NCBI GenBank assembly: GCA_964445985.1
Contig: CAYUMU010000046.1
Span: forward strand, 1 to 53,384
Source: CAYUMU01 sp964445985
Lineage (GTDB): Bacteria > Planctomycetota > Planctomycetia > Pirellulales > S012-138
Direction: 5' to 3'
Length of the DNA: 53,384 bases
The notes beneath the pieces were generated by a model that saw only the letters and a list, made by a program, of their open reading frames with translations, was not told the DNA's origin and did no database searches. Made by a program: the position numbers and the translations under genes. Below, piece by piece: positions 1 to 7,470 of the stretch; position 1 is the first letter of the stretch, and each line of letters starts with the position of its first letter.

Positions 1-613
1 TTTCCAGTCCCCACCGTGCTAGCACTTGCATAATGTTGGTTAGCGAGGGAGTCCCACAAACCAGGGCTTTGAAGCTGTCAGTGCTTGCGAAATTTCAAAA
101 GGCCCATTTTCTCGTTCTTTTTGAATACCTTCAACTTTGGGCTTCGACGCTGGCATGCCCTGGATACCGCCAAAGCCCCGTAAAAAACATGCTAGCTTCA
201 AAGCCCTGGTCCCACAAACGTCCCTCGCTAACGCGTCGAGCTTGCAAAGAATCAGGCATTCACAACACCGGGAGCCACCTGCGAAAAGCCTGCAAAAGTG
301 CATCGCACCTAGAAAACGGCAGAGTGAGCGGCTTTACAAGGTGACTTACTTCGATAGCAACCTGCGGGCGCTGAACCCAGGCTATTATATTCCGGTCTAC
401 TGGTAGTCGCGTAGCCGAAAGCATTGGATTCGGCCGCCCAACTTAAACAATCGCGGGGCAGGTGCTCGTCAGCGCCGGAGCCGGTCCTTGTCCGCTCCGC
501 ATGCGTCGGCTAACTTGCATTTCTTGCCAGCAGCGGCGGGCTGCCGCGCATGCGTTACCTAGAAATCTTGTTCCCCCCGCCCAAATTTTCCCCCAGCGAA
601 GCGGCCCAGGTAA
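1..613. other. Gene-free stretch at the window start
   Basis: No convincing gene lies here. Short open frames exist on both strands, but they run through the inverted repeat at 39-232 and show no recognisable protein features. The left edge of the window may cut off the end of an upstream gene. The last part, about 410-613, probably holds the dapL promoter, but I cannot point to clear -35 and -10 boxes. Confidence 0.6.
39..232. repeat. Long-spaced inverted repeat with a same-direction centre
   Basis: Two arm segments are perfect inverted matches: 39-50 (gttagcgaggga) pairs with 221-232, and 61-76 (ccagggctttgaagct) pairs with 194-209. The short block between the arm segments, tcccacaaa, reads in the same direction in both copies (52-60 and 210-218) instead of being inverted. 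About 117 bases separate the two halves. This looks like two copies of one repeat unit facing each other, one with its central block flipped. No coding role is evident. Confidence 0.75.
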
Positions 614-1849
614 ATGTCTGACCCCTACTTCCAAAAATTGTTCGCCGAACGCATCGGCGGCGCGAACTATGGCCGTGGCACCGAGATCTACAAGTTCGAA
701 AAGATCAAGCGGGCCAAACGCAAAGCCCTGGCCGACAACCCCGACCGCAAGCTGATCGATTTTGGCATCGGCGAAAACGACGAAATGGCGGCCGAGACAG
801 TTCGCCGGAAGATGGCCGAAGAGATCAACCGCCCCGAGAATCGCGGCTACGCCGACAACGGCATCCAAGGCTTCAAAGACGCCGCGGCCCGCTTCATGCA
901 GCGCAACTTCGGCGTGGAGCTTGACCCGGTGAAAGAGATCAATCACTGCATCGGCTCCAAGCCGGCCCTGGCCATGCTGCCGGCCGCCTTCATTAACCCG
1001 GGCGACGTGACGCTGATGACCGTGCCGGGCTATCCGGTCGCCGGCACGCATACCAAATATTACGGCGGCGACGTCCACCGCCTGCCGCTGCTGGCCGAGA
1101 ACGGGTTCTTCCCCGATTTGGACGGCATTCCGGCCGAGATTCGCAGCCGCTCCAAGTTGCTGGTGATCAATTACCCCAACAGCCCCACCGGCGTGGTCGC
1201 CACCCGCGAGTTTTACAAGAAGGTGATCGACTTTGCCCAGGCTAACGACGTGGTGGTGGTGCAAGACGCGGCCCACATTATGCTCAGCTACGAAGGGGAG
1301 CCGCTAAGCTTCCTCTCCATCCCGGGGGCCAAGGAAGTCGGCGTGGAGGTCCACTCGCTTTCCAAGGGCTTCCACATGATTGGCTGGCGGATCGGCTTTG
1401 TGGCCGGCCATGAGCGGATCGTGCAGGCGTTCGCCGATATTAAAGACAACAGCGACTCGGGCCAGTTCATCGCCATTCAAAAGGCAGGCATCGCCGCCCT
1501 GGACGACAAGCGAATTCCCTTGCAGGTTCGCGACAAGTACCGCCGCCGCCTGCGAAAGCTGGTGGATGTGCTCGGCCGGTGCGGGTTCCAATGCCACATG
1601 CCCGGGGGCACGTACTTCCTGTACACCAAGAGTCCCAGTGGCGTGGCGGGCGGCCCCACGTTTGCCAATGCCGAGGCGGCCAGCCAGTACCTGATTACCG
1701 AGCACTCCATTTGCACGGTGCCTTGGGACGACGCCGGCGCGTTTCTGCGGTTCTCGGTAACCTACGAAGCGCCGACCGAAGACGAAGAAGACCTGCTGAT
1801 GGCCGAAACCGAAGCCCGGCTGAGCAAGCTCAAGCTACAATTTGCCTGA
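614..1849 (+). CDS. dapL: LL-diaminopimelate aminotransferase
   Basis: This 411-residue PLP enzyme of the class I/II aminotransferase fold should convert tetrahydrodipicolinate directly to LL-diaminopimelate, using glutamate as amino donor, for lysine and peptidoglycan synthesis in the cytosol. The N-terminus (GGANYGRGTEIYKFEKIK) and the GIGENDEMA segment are typical of DapL. The predicted Schiff-base lysine is K251 in SLSKGFHM, D218 (VVVQDAA) should contact the pyridine nitrogen, and NYPNSPTG at 186-193 is the family's N-P-N-S-P-T-G region with Tyr for Pro. Length fits the family. The ATG at 614 is preceded by a weak purine stretch (agg, 608-610). This short lysine route is usual in planctomycetes. 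The gene stands alone, with the signal-peptidase-like gene 83 bases downstream. Confidence 0.95.
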   Translation: MSDPYFQKLFAERIGGANYGRGTEIYKFEKIKRAKRKALADNPDRKLIDFGIGENDEMAAETVRRKMAEEINRPENRGYADNGIQGFKDAAARFMQRNFGVELDPVKEINHCIGSKPALAMLPAAFINPGDVTLMTVPGYPVAGTHTKYYGGDVHRLPLLAENGFFPDLDGIPAEIRSRSKLLVINYPNSPTGVVATREFYKKVIDFAQANDVVVVQDAAHIMLSYEGEPLSFLSIPGAKEVGVEVHSLSKGFHMIGWRIGFVAGHERIVQAFADIKDNSDSGQFIAIQKAGIAALDDKRIPLQVRDKYRRRLRKLVDVLGRCGFQCHMPGGTYFLYTKSPSGVAGGPTFANAEAASQYLITEHSICTVPWDDAGAFLRFSVTYEAPTEDEEDLLMAETEARLSKLKLQFA

Positions 1850-1932
1850 GAACCGCTCGCGCCGAGTCCGGCCAGAAACGGTGGCAGGCAAGCCGGCCGC
1901 GAGGGGAGAACCGCTGTTGTAAGCAGATCGCC

Positions 1933-2835
1933 ATGAATCGGGCTGCCAAGAAAATCCGTCAACCGCTACCGCTGGAAAAATCAGCCGTTAGCGCACCCCC
2001 GCGAGCCTCCAAGCCCAAGCCGGGGGGCGAGGCGAGCGAGGCGGCCGAAATTCGCCGCCGTGCCCGCCGCCGCGGCCTGCTGATACCGGGGGCCGGCTGG
2101 TGGGAGTTGGGCTACCCAGCGTGGGGTTGGTGCGGGTTTGCGGTGGCGCTGGCCACGATGATGTGCTTTATTGCGTTCGCGCTGTTTGCCTGCGTCACAA
2201 CTTATTGGTCGCTAGTGGTTTGCGTTTCGCTGTATGTGCTGGTCAGCGGGGTGGAGTACGCCACGTGTCGCTGGTGGATACCGCGTGAAACCTCCCCGGC
2301 TCCCCGGCGTTTTCGGCTGGCGGTGCTGGCGCTGATTGCCGGTTTGGCGGCGGGCCTGGTGGCGATGCTGCGTTACGATGGCCTGTTGATGATGCGGGGC
2401 ACGGCCATGTTCCCCACCGTGCATGAGCGAGAAACGCTGTTTTTCAGCCGGTTTATGCCGCTGTTCGGCTTGAAGCGGGGCGCGGCCATTGCTTACGAAC
2501 CGGATGACGTGGGGCGAGGCGACGCGGGTGTGGCCCGGGTACTGGCCCTGCCGGGCGATACGGTGAGCATCCACAACGGTCGTTATTGGGTGAACGGCCA
2601 GGAAACGCCGGCCCATCCGGGTCAGCGGAAAGGGCAGCGGATCGAGGCGCCGGCGCCGTTTCATCCGGCCACGCTCGAAACCCCGCCTGGCATGTATTTT
2701 ATCGCCGTGGATAACCCCGCGGTGGGCTACGACAGCCAGGTGCTGGGCTGGATTCCCGGCGAACGGATTTTGAGCAGCCGGATGTTGCTGTTTTCACGCC
2801 GAGCTTGGGCCGGCGGAGTACACCAATCCTGGTAA
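1933..2835 (+). CDS. Signal peptidase I-like (S26 fold) membrane protein, catalytic dyad missing
   Basis: The 300-residue protein has a basic N-terminal region, hydrophobic segments at about 65-88, 92-107 and 128-146, then a domain that follows signal peptidase I motif by motif. RGTAMFPTV (155-163) matches the G-x-S-M-x-P-T box, GVARVLALPGDTVSI (199-213) matches the Lys-R-V-I-G-L-P-G-D box, and GMYFIAVDNPAVGYDSQVLGW (split here as GMYFIAVDN and GYDSQVLGW, 253-273) matches the G-D-N-S-x-D-S-R box. The catalytic Ser is replaced by A158 and the general-base Lys by A201, so it should not cleave signal peptides. It may bind preproteins or have another role. The ATG at 1933 is chosen because the reading frame further upstream overlaps dapL. 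An alternative is a diverged family with other catalytic residues, but none is obvious. Confidence 0.8.
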   Translation: MNRAAKKIRQPLPLEKSAVSAPPRASKPKPGGEASEAAEIRRRARRRGLLIPGAGWWELGYPAWGWCGFAVALATMMCFIAFALFACVTTYWSLVVCVSLYVLVSGVEYATCRWWIPRETSPAPRRFRLAVLALIAGLAAGLVAMLRYDGLLMMRGTAMFPTVHERETLFFSRFMPLFGLKRGAAIAYEPDDVGRGDAGVARVLALPGDTVSIHNGRYWVNGQETPAHPGQRKGQRIEAPAPFHPATLETPPGMYFIAVDNPAVGYDSQVLGWIPGERILSSRMLLFSRRAWAGGVHQSW

Positions 2836-2889
2836 CCCGGCTCCCCAGCGGGTGCTAAGGGCCGATCCGAAAACCGTTCCCCACAAGCC

Positions 2890-3408
2890 TTACTTGGCGC
2901 TTTCGAGGGCCTGGAGTGCCGCGTCGTAGTTGGGTTCGGTGGTGACCTCTTTGACCGTTTCGGCATAGACCAGGTTGCCCTGGGAATCGAGCACGAACAC
3001 GCCGCGGGCGAGGATCTTGAGTTCCTCGATGAGCATGCCCCAGTTCTGGCCGAAGCTGCGATCCTGGTAATCGCTGGCCACGCGGATGTTCTTGATGTTT
3101 TCGGCCCCGCAGAAACGGTTCATGGCGAAGGGCAAGTCGAGGCTGACCGTCACCGCGTTGATCTTATCGCCCATGCCGTCGAGTTTCTCGTTGAACTTCT
3201 TGGTTTGGATGGCGCAAACGCCCGTATCGAGCGAAGGCACCACGCTCAGAATGGTGGGCTTGCCGCGGAAGTCGGCCGGGGTGAGCGTTTTCAATCCGCC
3301 TTCGAAGAAGTGCAGCTTGAAGTCGGGGCAGGGTTGGCCGGTCTTGGCTTCTTCGCCGGCGAGGGTCATGGGGGTGCCCTTGAACGTGATCGCTCCGGAA
3401 CGCGACAT
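2890..3408 (-). CDS. tpx: Thiol peroxidase (peroxiredoxin, Tpx type)
   Basis: This 172-residue atypical two-Cys peroxiredoxin should reduce hydroperoxides in the cytosol with electrons from thioredoxin. The peroxidatic Cys is C65 in PSLDTGVCAIQTKKF (the family usually has PSLDTxVC), and the resolving Cys is C100 in MNRFCGAEN. The spacing of 35 residues and the total length are standard for Tpx. The N-terminus (GAITFKGTPMTLAG) also matches the family. ATG at 3408 is preceded on its strand by agcagg, a plausible ribosome site. It converges with the signal-peptidase-like gene (54-base gap) and diverges from the winged-helix gene at 3804. Confidence 0.95.
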   Translation of the reverse strand: MSRSGAITFKGTPMTLAGEEAKTGQPCPDFKLHFFEGGLKTLTPADFRGKPTILSVVPSLDTGVCAIQTKKFNEKLDGMGDKINAVTVSLDLPFAMNRFCGAENIKNIRVASDYQDRSFGQNWGMLIEELKILARGVFVLDSQGNLVYAETVKEVTTEPNYDAALQALESAK

Positions 3409-3803
3409 GGTAAACCTGCTGCTTTCTGTGGGGATAGTGCGAGATGAATGCTGCCAGCCAGTATCGCCTTTTGAGGGCAGGCTTCAAGGGGCAAGGCGGG
3501 AGCCGGCGGTCTTCCCCGTGGGCGGCGCCGGGCGGCTGCCTGAATAAACTTGGGGCAGTGACTGCCTGCTTTGTTGGCAGTGCCGTTTTTTCGTTTCGCG
3601 GCCTGCGGCGAAAAGTTGCCGCAAAGGATTGGGTTACGCTGATCTGGGCGATTGGAAGATGAGCCGGGTGGCTGATGGCATGCCATTTGCGATTCACGCC
3701 GGGACGCCGGCTCCCGGTGCGACCGCGAACCCTGTTGCGGCTGGCGGTGGCCGTGGGAGCCGAAGCAGTGAATGTCATCGATTTCGTGTTAAGGAGAACT
3801 TCG
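3409..3803. other. Gene-free region between divergent genes
   Basis: This stretch separates tpx (leftward) from the winged-helix gene (rightward) and should contain both promoters. It holds a terminator-like hairpin at 3561-3591 and a second small stem, tgcggc/gccgca, at about 3606-3625. I see no supported coding sequence before the start at 3804. Confidence 0.5.
3561..3591 (+). terminator. Weak intrinsic-terminator-like hairpin
   Basis: A six-base stem, actgcc (3561-3566) with ggcagt (3576-3581), has a nine-base loop and is followed by gccg and six T residues (3586-3591). No plus-strand gene ends immediately before it, so it may stop read-through from 2835 or sit in the leader of the 3804 gene. 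Confidence 0.3.
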
Positions 3804-4052
3804 ATGTTGATGCGGACCAAGACCTCGCCGGCGGCGCCGGCTGAGGATCCGATGGCCAAAATTGGTGTCACGGCGGGTGCGATTTGGCACTTGCTCGACA
3901 GCAAAGGGCCGCTCAAGCTGCCGCAATTGGTCAAGAAGGTCAGCGAACCTCGCGATACCGTGATGCAGGCGCTGGGTTGGTTGGCGCGCGAGGGCAAGAT
4001 TGAGATTCAAGAGAAAGGCCGGCAGCGCACGGTGGCCCTGCCAGCCGCGTAG
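3804..4052 (+). CDS. Small winged-helix protein (DUF2582-like)
   Basis: The 82-residue product contains a compact winged-helix region: VTAGAIWHLLDSKGPL, a second helix KLPQLVKKV, a recognition-helix-like DTVMQALGWLAREGKI, and a wing ending in GRQRTVALP. This resembles the DUF2582 family, small proteins thought to bind DNA, whose targets are unknown. The ATG at 3804 is chosen because it follows a strong ribosome site (aaggag, 3791-3796) at normal spacing; a second ATG at 3852 (MAKIGVT) is possible and would still include the whole domain. It is a single-gene unit. Confidence 0.75.
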   Translation: MLMRTKTSPAAPAEDPMAKIGVTAGAIWHLLDSKGPLKLPQLVKKVSEPRDTVMQALGWLAREGKIEIQEKGRQRTVALPAA

Positions 4053-4367
4053 TGGGCTCCGTGGAAAGGACTTGCGGTGATGCCGCTCCCGTGTGAGCCG
4101 CGACTGGGTTCCCGCCTTCGCGGGAATGACGGAGGAGTCTTCGCCAAGTATTCACGGTTGCGGAGCACGATTAGGGGAGTGATCCCGGATATTCCAAGGA
4201 TGCAATTCAAAGGCGCGGCGGCGAGGCAGGCCGGCGTCTGGATACTGATTCGATCTCGTTTTTTAACTTGCAGATACAGCTCCATCGTATTGCCCCCGGA
4301 GCGCTCGCCCAGCAGCAGGTTTGTACCCTGCTCTGCCGACCATGTCCGAACAGAAAGCTCCCGAGCC
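4053..4367. other. Gene-free leader region with a palindromic repeat
   Basis: The reading frame of the phosphorylase stays open upstream through this region. However, it contains an intergenic palindromic repeat (4109-4126) and no recognisable protein sequence, so I treat it as the non-coding leader and promoter region of the gene starting at 4368. Confidence 0.6.
4109..4126. repeat. REP-like palindrome, short form
   Basis: The palindrome ttcccgc/gcgggaa has a cttc loop and is followed by tgac. A near-identical short form lies at 26773-26792 and longer relatives at 15738-15779 and 42763-42808. All four are between genes. Confidence 0.8.
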
Positions 4368-7124
4368 ATGACCACGCCGCCCCTCACGCCGGATACCAAA
4401 ACCACGGCCTCCGCGGCCACCAAGTCGCCCTTGTCGGTGGCCGGCGTGTCGTCGGCTGGTGCGAGCACCAATGGCAAATCGGCCGGCAGCGAATCGACCC
4501 CGGTGACGCTGGCCGAATTGCAGCAAATGGTCAGCCGTCGCCGCGACCCATCGGAAACGTTGACCATTATGGTGGACGGCATCCGCCAGATGCTCAAGAC
4601 CGAGGTTTGCTCGGTTTATCTGCTGGAACCCGATCGGGCGACCCTGGTGTTGGCGGCAACGGTCGGCCTGCGGCAAGCGAGCGTGGGCAAGGTACGCATG
4701 CAGCTTCACGAAGGTCTGGCCGGCCTGGTGGCGCAGCAATTGGGTCCGGTGGTGGTGGACGACGCCGCGCGTCATCCGCGGTTCAAATACTTCCCCGATG
4801 CGGGCGAAGAGCCGTATCAATCGTTCTTGGGCGTGCCGCTGGTCGATCGCGGCCTGATGCAGGGCGTGCTGGTGGTGCAGCGGCGGGGAGAAGCTCCGTT
4901 TGTGGCCGCGGAGATCGACACCTTTTGTGCCGCGGCCACGCAGTTGGGTCCGGTCATCAGCGATATTCGCGGCGTGGAACAGTTTGTGGTGCCGGCCAAA
5001 CAGCGGCTGTGGACGCTGGCCCGCAACCTGTGGTGGTCGTGGGACTACGATACGGCGAACCTGTTCCGCGACTTGGATCCGATTCGCTGGCGGCAACTCG
5101 ATCACAATCCGATTGCCCTGCTGGCCGAAATGCCGCTGGAGCGGCTCGAAGAGCGCATCGATCAATTGGCGCTGCACAACCGCATTCATTACGCCTATCG
5201 CCGGCTGCAGGAGTACCTGGGCGACCAGCAAACGTGGGGCGCCTCGCACACCAGCTTGCTGCGGTCGCGGCCCGTGGCTTACTTCTCGGCGGAGTTTGGG
5301 CTGCACGAATCGTTGCCGATTTACTCCGGCGGCCTGGGTTTGCTGGCGGGCGACCACTTGAAAAGCGCCTCGGATCTGGATATTCCGCTGATTGGCATCG
5401 GGCTGTTCTACGGCCAGGGCTATTTCCGCCAGCGAATCGATAGCGCCGGTTGGCAGCAAGAAGACTACATCGATGTGGTTCGCGACCAGTTGCCGGTGGA
5501 GCCAGCCCTGTCGCCCGACGGGCAGCAGGTTGTGGTCAGCATGGATACCCGCGGCGGCTCGGTGCAAGCCAAGGTGTGGCGGGTGGCGGTGGGCCGCCGC
5601 ACGTTGCTCTTGCTCGATACCGACGTGGAGGGCAACCGGCCTGAGGACCGGCTGCTAACGGCCCGACTGTATGGCGGCGATGACCGCGTGCGAGTTCGGC
5701 AGGAGTTGCTGCTAGGCGTGGGCGGGATGCGGGTGCTGCGAGCCTTGGGCATCGATCCGGGCGTATTGCACCTGAACGAGGGCCATAGCGCTTTCGCCGT
5801 GCTCGAAGAAATTCGCTGGCAAATGCAGGAAGACGGCGTGGATTTTGACGAGGCGATGCGCCGCGTGGCCCGCAAAACCACGTTCACCACGCATACGCCG
5901 GTGCCTGCTGGCCACGATCGGTTCTCGCCTGATTTGATCGAAGAGCACTTGGGTCCGCTGCGCGACGCGCTGGGCATTACCGAATACCACCTGATGGCGC
6001 TGGGCCGGGTTGACCCGGATCGGCACGACGAACCGTTTTGCATGACGGTGCTGGCCATGAAGCTGTCGCGGCTGTGCAATGCCGTGTCCAGCTTGCACGG
6101 CGAAGTTTCGCGGGCGATGTGGACCAGCCTGTGGCCACAGCGGAATGAGGAGTCGATTCCGATTGGCCATATCACCAACGGCGTGCACGTGCCGACCTGG
6201 CTGGCGCCGCAGATGCATGGGATTTATGAGCGTTACCTGGGGACCGATTGGCCCAAGCGGAGCAGTTCGGCCGAAGCCTGGCGGAAGATTGAGCAGGTGA
6301 ACGACGGGGAGCTGTGGGAAGCGCACTTGGCGCTGAAGGCCCGGCTGCTCGATTTCGTGCGCCGGCGGGCGGTTCGGCAGGCACGCCGCAACCAGGAGCC
6401 CGAAGAAATGGTGGAATCGCTGCGGCGGGTGCTCAGCTCGGACTGTTTGACGATTGGTTTTGCCCGCCGCTTTGCCACGTACAAGCGGGCCGATTTGCTG
6501 CTCAGCAATATCCAGCGCATCGCCAAACTGATCAACGACCCCCAGCGGCCCATCCAACTGGTCTTCGCCGGCAAGTCGCACCCGCTCGATACGCCCGGCA
6601 AGCAGGTCTTGCAGCGCATCCAGTCGCTGGCCCGCGATCCCGTGTTCGCGGGCAAGATTGTGTTCGTGGAAGACTACGACATCAACGTGGGGCGGCACTT
6701 TGTGCAGGGCGTGGATGTGTGGCTCAACAATCCCCGCCGACCGCTGGAAGCCTCGGGGACCAGCGGCCAGAAGGTGGTGCTCAACGGCGGCCTGAACCTG
6801 TCGGTTCTCGACGGCTGGTGGGCCGAGGCCTACCAGGGGGACAATGGCTTCGCCATCGGCCTGGGCGAAACCCACCGGCTGGTGGAGGTTCACGACAGCC
6901 GCGATGCCGAGGGGCTCTATCAGGCCTTGGAACGCGAAGTCATTCCGCTCTTTTACGACCGCGACCGGGACGGCCTGCCGCGCGGTTGGATCGCGCGCAT
7001 GAAGCGGGCCATCCGCACGCTGGGTTGGCGGTTCAACGCCGATCGCATGGTGAAAGACTACGTGGAAAAGTGCTACATTCCGGCGGCAGGCGGATTGTCG
7101 TGCGACATGACCCGCTGCCGGTAA
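4368..7124 (+). CDS. glgP: Alpha-glucan phosphorylase with N-terminal GAF domain
   Basis: The 918-residue protein should release glucose-1-phosphate from glycogen or related alpha-1,4-glucans, using phosphate and PLP. Residues 1-45 are a Ser/Thr/Ala-rich tail. Residues about 48-200 form a GAF domain (CSVYLLEPD, HEGLAGLVA, HPRFKYFPDAGEE, SFLGVPLVD, GVLVVQRRGE) that closely resembles the GAF domain of PtsP, the nitrogen-PTS enzyme I. The phosphorylase part starts near 210 with the DUF3417 region (LARNLWWSWDYDTANLFRDL) of the archaeal/Thermotoga-type phosphorylases. The PLP lysine is K802 in SGTSGQKVVLNGG. Phosphorylases of this class usually lack a GAF domain, so an allosteric signal is likely; the ligand is unknown. 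The ATG at 4368 is chosen because upstream sequence is intergenic in character. Confidence 0.9.
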   Translation: MTTPPLTPDTKTTASAATKSPLSVAGVSSAGASTNGKSAGSESTPVTLAELQQMVSRRRDPSETLTIMVDGIRQMLKTEVCSVYLLEPDRATLVLAATVGLRQASVGKVRMQLHEGLAGLVAQQLGPVVVDDAARHPRFKYFPDAGEEPYQSFLGVPLVDRGLMQGVLVVQRRGEAPFVAAEIDTFCAAATQLGPVISDIRGVEQFVVPAKQRLWTLARNLWWSWDYDTANLFRDLDPIRWRQLDHNPIALLAEMPLERLEERIDQLALHNRIHYAYRRLQEYLGDQQTWGASHTSLLRSRPVAYFSAEFGLHESLPIYSGGLGLLAGDHLKSASDLDIPLIGIGLFYGQGYFRQRIDSAGWQQEDYIDVVRDQLPVEPALSPDGQQVVVSMDTRGGSVQAKVWRVAVGRRTLLLLDTDVEGNRPEDRLLTARLYGGDDRVRVRQELLLGVGGMRVLRALGIDPGVLHLNEGHSAFAVLEEIRWQMQEDGVDFDEAMRRVARKTTFTTHTPVPAGHDRFSPDLIEEHLGPLRDALGITEYHLMALGRVDPDRHDEPFCMTVLAMKLSRLCNAVSSLHGEVSRAMWTSLWPQRNEESIPIGHITNGVHVPTWLAPQMHGIYERYLGTDWPKRSSSAEAWRKIEQVNDGELWEAHLALKARLLDFVRRRAVRQARRNQEPEEMVESLRRVLSSDCLTIGFARRFATYKRADLLLSNIQRIAKLINDPQRPIQLVFAGKSHPLDTPGKQVLQRIQSLARDPVFAGKIVFVEDYDINVGRHFVQGVDVWLNNPRRPLEASGTSGQKVVLNGGLNLSVLDGWWAEAYQGDNGFAIGLGETHRLVEVHDSRDAEGLYQALEREVIPLFYDRDRDGLPRGWIARMKRAIRTLGWRFNADRMVKDYVEKCYIPAAGGLSCDMTRCR

Positions 7125-7170
7125 TGTAGGCCGTCGGCTCGCCAAGCCCGGCCTCGAACCGGAAAATGAA

Positions 7171-7200
7171 CCACGCCATGAGCCCCAGCGAAGGGCGTGG
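7171..7200. repeat. Dispersed 30-base repeat, copy 1
   Basis: The unit begins ccacgccatgagcccc and ends gaagggcgtgg; its ends form a seven-base stem (ccacgcc/ggcgtgg). A second copy lies inverted at 7569-7599, inside the start of the next gene. A third copy lies at 36126-36154 and overlaps a stop codon. Confidence 0.8.
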
Positions 7201-7312
7201 TGCGTGCGAGCCAAACGATGACCTTCCATCTTGGGCTGGAACGATCAAAGCGTACGATCCATCGCCAAGAGGAATCTCACGCTTCAGCGTGCTTCAGTAT
7301 CCCCCCTCACGA

Positions 7313-7340
7313 CATGCTTACGCCAGGGGGCGTAAGCATG
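7313..7340. repeat. Perfect 12-bp hairpin
   Basis: The arms catgcttacgcc (7313-7324) and ggcgtaagcatg (7329-7340) are perfectly complementary with a four-base AGGG loop. The stability and intergenic position fit a REP-type element or an mRNA 3'-end structure. Confidence 0.75.
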
Positions 7341-7370
7341 GCACACGAATGCGACGGTAAAGTGCAACAG

Positions 7371-7410
7371 TCGTCGCTGAAAAATCGCTTGCTACGTTGG
7401 CGAGCGACGA
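7371..7410. repeat. Eight-base inverted pair
   Basis: tcgtcgct (7371-7378) pairs with agcgacga (7403-7410) across a 24-base loop, about 60 bases before the start of the DUF1553 gene. It could be an operator or mRNA leader structure; this is weak evidence by itself. Confidence 0.35.
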
Positions 7411-7470
7411 TTCTTATGTCACTACGGAGCAACGACCAGCGATAACTCACGGCCAGCCTTTTGGGGATCG

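Larger units (their letters stand above)
7125..7470. other. Gene-free region rich in stem-loops
   Basis: No gene is supported here. The region holds the dispersed repeat at 7171-7200, a small hairpin cacgc-ttca-gcgtg near 7278-7291, a perfect 12-base-pair hairpin at 7313-7340 and an eight-base inverted pair at 7371-7410. These could end transcription of the phosphorylase gene, but none is followed by a clear T-run. Confidence 0.55.

Noticed and set aside
33..406. Short frames in the first 400 bases
   Set aside because: They run through the inverted repeat in both directions and show no protein features.
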